22,787 nt of DNA, from positions 1 through 22,787 of the forward strand of contig CAZWDL010000116.1 in the NCBI GenBank assembly GCA_964632995.1, in the 5' to 3' direction. The notes below the pieces were generated by a model. That model was not told the origin of the DNA and made no database searches. It was given only the letters and a program-made list of their open reading frames with translations. Origin of the DNA: CAZWDL01 sp964632995 (GTDB lineage Bacteria > Bacteroidota > Bacteroidia > Chitinophagales > Saprospiraceae). The position numbers and the translations under genes are program-made. Shown here in pieces: positions 22,401 to 22,787 of the stretch; position 1 is the first letter of the stretch, and every line of letters begins with the position of its first letter.

Positions 22401-22555
22401 CGCCCTCCCCGCGTGGGGCCGATATTGCGGAATTCCAGACCGCTGTACAGGGAGGTATCGGCCCAGTCGGCGACTTGTGCGTTTGTCCAGTTGGGTATAA
22501 AAAAGGCGCACAGCAATGCCAGGCGCCAGGAGACAGGTATAAACGATAGCTTCAT
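19454..22555 (-). CDS. Large secreted Asp-box / VPS10-like beta-propeller protein
   Basis: A 1033-residue protein with signal peptide (MKLSFIPVSWRLALLCAFFIPNWTNA). Eleven Asp-box motifs occur between about residues 75 and 720 (for example KTTDYGQSW, RSADQGKTW, RTKDGGESW, RSDDRGESW, SFDDGASW), giving a large or double beta-propeller as in sortilin/VPS10-like and xyloglucanase-like proteins. HPDNPDVVF and similar D-x-VYAG strands mark the repeating blades. Residues around 860-925 (GLHRFEWDMRHHGPW...VAPGEYFVRLKVD) look like an FlgD/Ig-like domain, and the last 100 residues form a charged coiled coil (ELESQAKRLLAAVKAEQKTIAEE). No T9SS sorting domain is visible at the C-terminus. Function is unknown; a surface binding or hydrolytic role is possible. 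A common annotation is VPS10 or WD40/YVTN/BNR-like repeat protein. Confidence 0.9.
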   Translation of the reverse strand: MKLSFIPVSWRLALLCAFFIPNWTNAQVADWADTSLYSGLEFRNIGPTRGGRATTVAGITNVPGTFFMGATGGGVWKTTDYGQSWRNVSDGYFASSSVGAIRVAPSDNKIVYAGTGSDGLRSNVIAGKGVYRSADQGKTWSFIGLEKTGHIGAVEVHPDNPDVVFVAAIGQAFEANPERGLYRTKDGGESWEKVLHISDTTGVTDVEFHPTNPDVLYATGWRGERKPWTIISGGKEGGVYKSTDGGETWNKLSQGLPQGIIGKADLAVSPADPDRVYALIEAPVGEGGLYRSDDRGESWSLVSTKKELLDRPFYYCNVDVNPQNADAVYVSATQFWRSYNGGKDWTRLRTPHGDNHEVWINPQDTSIWVQCNDGGANVTRDNGKTWSTQSNQSTAELYQVEVDDQFPYWLYAGQQDNSTIALPSVPPYNSVSGATGYWMAVGGCETGPAVPKPGNPNIVYSNCKGRFGVFDKRTGQEKNYYIGAQYMYGHNPKDLILRFQRVSPIHVSPHNPDVVYHTSQYVHKTTDDGVTWETISPDLTAFTPETQVISGAPITRDITGEEFYSTIYAIRESPLQEGLIWVGANDGPVHVTRDGGKSWTNVTPKDLGPGGRVDAVEPSPHQPGKAYISVLRYQLGDWKPYAYKTEDYGQSWTLLTDGENGIPADFPVRVVREDPEREGLLYAGTEYGLFISFDDGASWQPLQQNLPITPISDIKVQRGDLVLSTMGRGFWIMDNISALHQLSAELAENKVQLFDPADQYRLRHRSSRGDEAPEYPSPRVLIDYYLSEAPAGEITLEFLDADKQVVRAFTSTKPAKETDAEDQEPSMATGLYEPGFSADLKTSPGLHRFEWDMRHHGPWDDNAQRSGRGGPMVAPGEYFVRLKVDDLSFTNSFNLLIDPRVQKTGVSAGDLRAQEQLTLVVVELESQAKRLLAAVKAEQKTIAEEVEKEKRKALRKQEQLQELEAQLDTPEGRYRQPMLTAQIRYLRGMLEGADQRPGKDAVARYETLKKEFNELVKQWQDVMGEDTELKPLD

Positions 22556-22714
22556 GATAGGATGAGTTGTTTTTTTTTGAAGGCGATTAAGATACGAAGA
22601 ATTCTTTTGATGAAAACTTGATCATCTCTTTTCATTTTTGATAATTATCTCTCCTTCCCAGTGATAAATATCCTTTGCTGAGCCTCTCGAAAAGAATATA
22701 CTACTTCCGGTTTC

Positions 22715-22787
22715 CTATGTAAGAGCATTTTTAATTTCGTTTTTGATGGCGAAAAAGTTCAGTTTCGGGTTCTCACGATGGGATTTT
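22715..22787 (-). other. Open frame reaching the window edge, possible repeat or gene end
   Basis: On the minus strand 24 codons are open from the window edge to a TAG at 22715 (ending FFAIKNEIKNALT), and on the plus strand an ATG at 22746 opens 14 codons to the edge. Neither can be supported as a gene on so little sequence. The rest of 22556-22714 is AT-rich and holds the upstream region of the large Asp-box gene, in which no full promoter pair is found. Confidence 0.2.

Noticed and set aside
1..22787. CRISPR array, phage, conjugation or defence cluster
   Set aside because: No regularly spaced direct repeats, integrase, transposase, Cas, toxin-antitoxin or restriction gene motifs seen.

Overview
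The window looks like chromosome from a Bacteroidota bacterium, probably in or near the Saprospiria (Lewinella-like). The reasons are the CxxC...CxxxC small protein (531-893), DoxX followed by a Tat-type Gfo/Idh/MocA oxidoreductase, the number of Asp-box (BNR) secreted proteins, the lack of Shine-Dalgarno sequences, and a promoter of the Bacteroidota -33 TTTG / -7 TAnnTTTG type at 13565-13595. GC content is moderate, with AT-rich intergenic stretches. I see no rRNA, tRNA, phage, insertion sequence or CRISPR array. The taxonomic placement is inference.

Layout. 1-2033: a truncated membrane protein (-), a small zinc-ribbon-like protein (+), an NADP-binding F420-reductase-like protein (-) and a SnoaL/NTF2-like protein (-). 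2357-4567: a tight DoxX plus Gfo/Idh/MocA pair (+). 4568-4870: 303 bases without a gene, holding a 26-pair hairpin and a ~195 bp imperfect palindrome. 4871-7503: a small lipoprotein (+) and two tandem paralogues (-) that I read as divergent CotH-like kinase-fold proteins. 7753-8940: a transglutaminase-like secreted protein (-) whose frame is cut by one in-frame TAA and then continues for 89 codons. 9169-9816: a membrane protein with an M15-like peptidase end (+).

9838-13356 (-) is a co-directional set of three genes: a small (p)ppGpp-hydrolase-like HD protein, an unusual 609-residue pyruvate kinase-like protein without the C-terminal domain, and a THI5/NMT1-like protein without a signal peptide. 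Facing it across a 263 bp divergent region is a class III nucleotide cyclase fused to TM2, TPR and SHOCT domains (13620-14975, +), with the best promoter in the window and a 14 bp palindrome at the expected transcription start.

15034-22555 holds an Asp-box lipoprotein (-), a small helical protein with a clear terminator (+), an MFS exporter (+), 640 bases of non-coding DNA with many inverted repeats, a secreted protein with an internal duplication (+) and a 1033-residue Asp-box/VPS10-like secreted protein (-).

There is no single obvious multi-gene defence or biosynthetic system. The items most worth a second look are the interrupted transglutaminase gene, the palindromic element at 4657-4851, the K+-independence signature of the pyruvate kinase next to an alarmone hydrolase, the four-domain cyclase, and the CotH-like pair.
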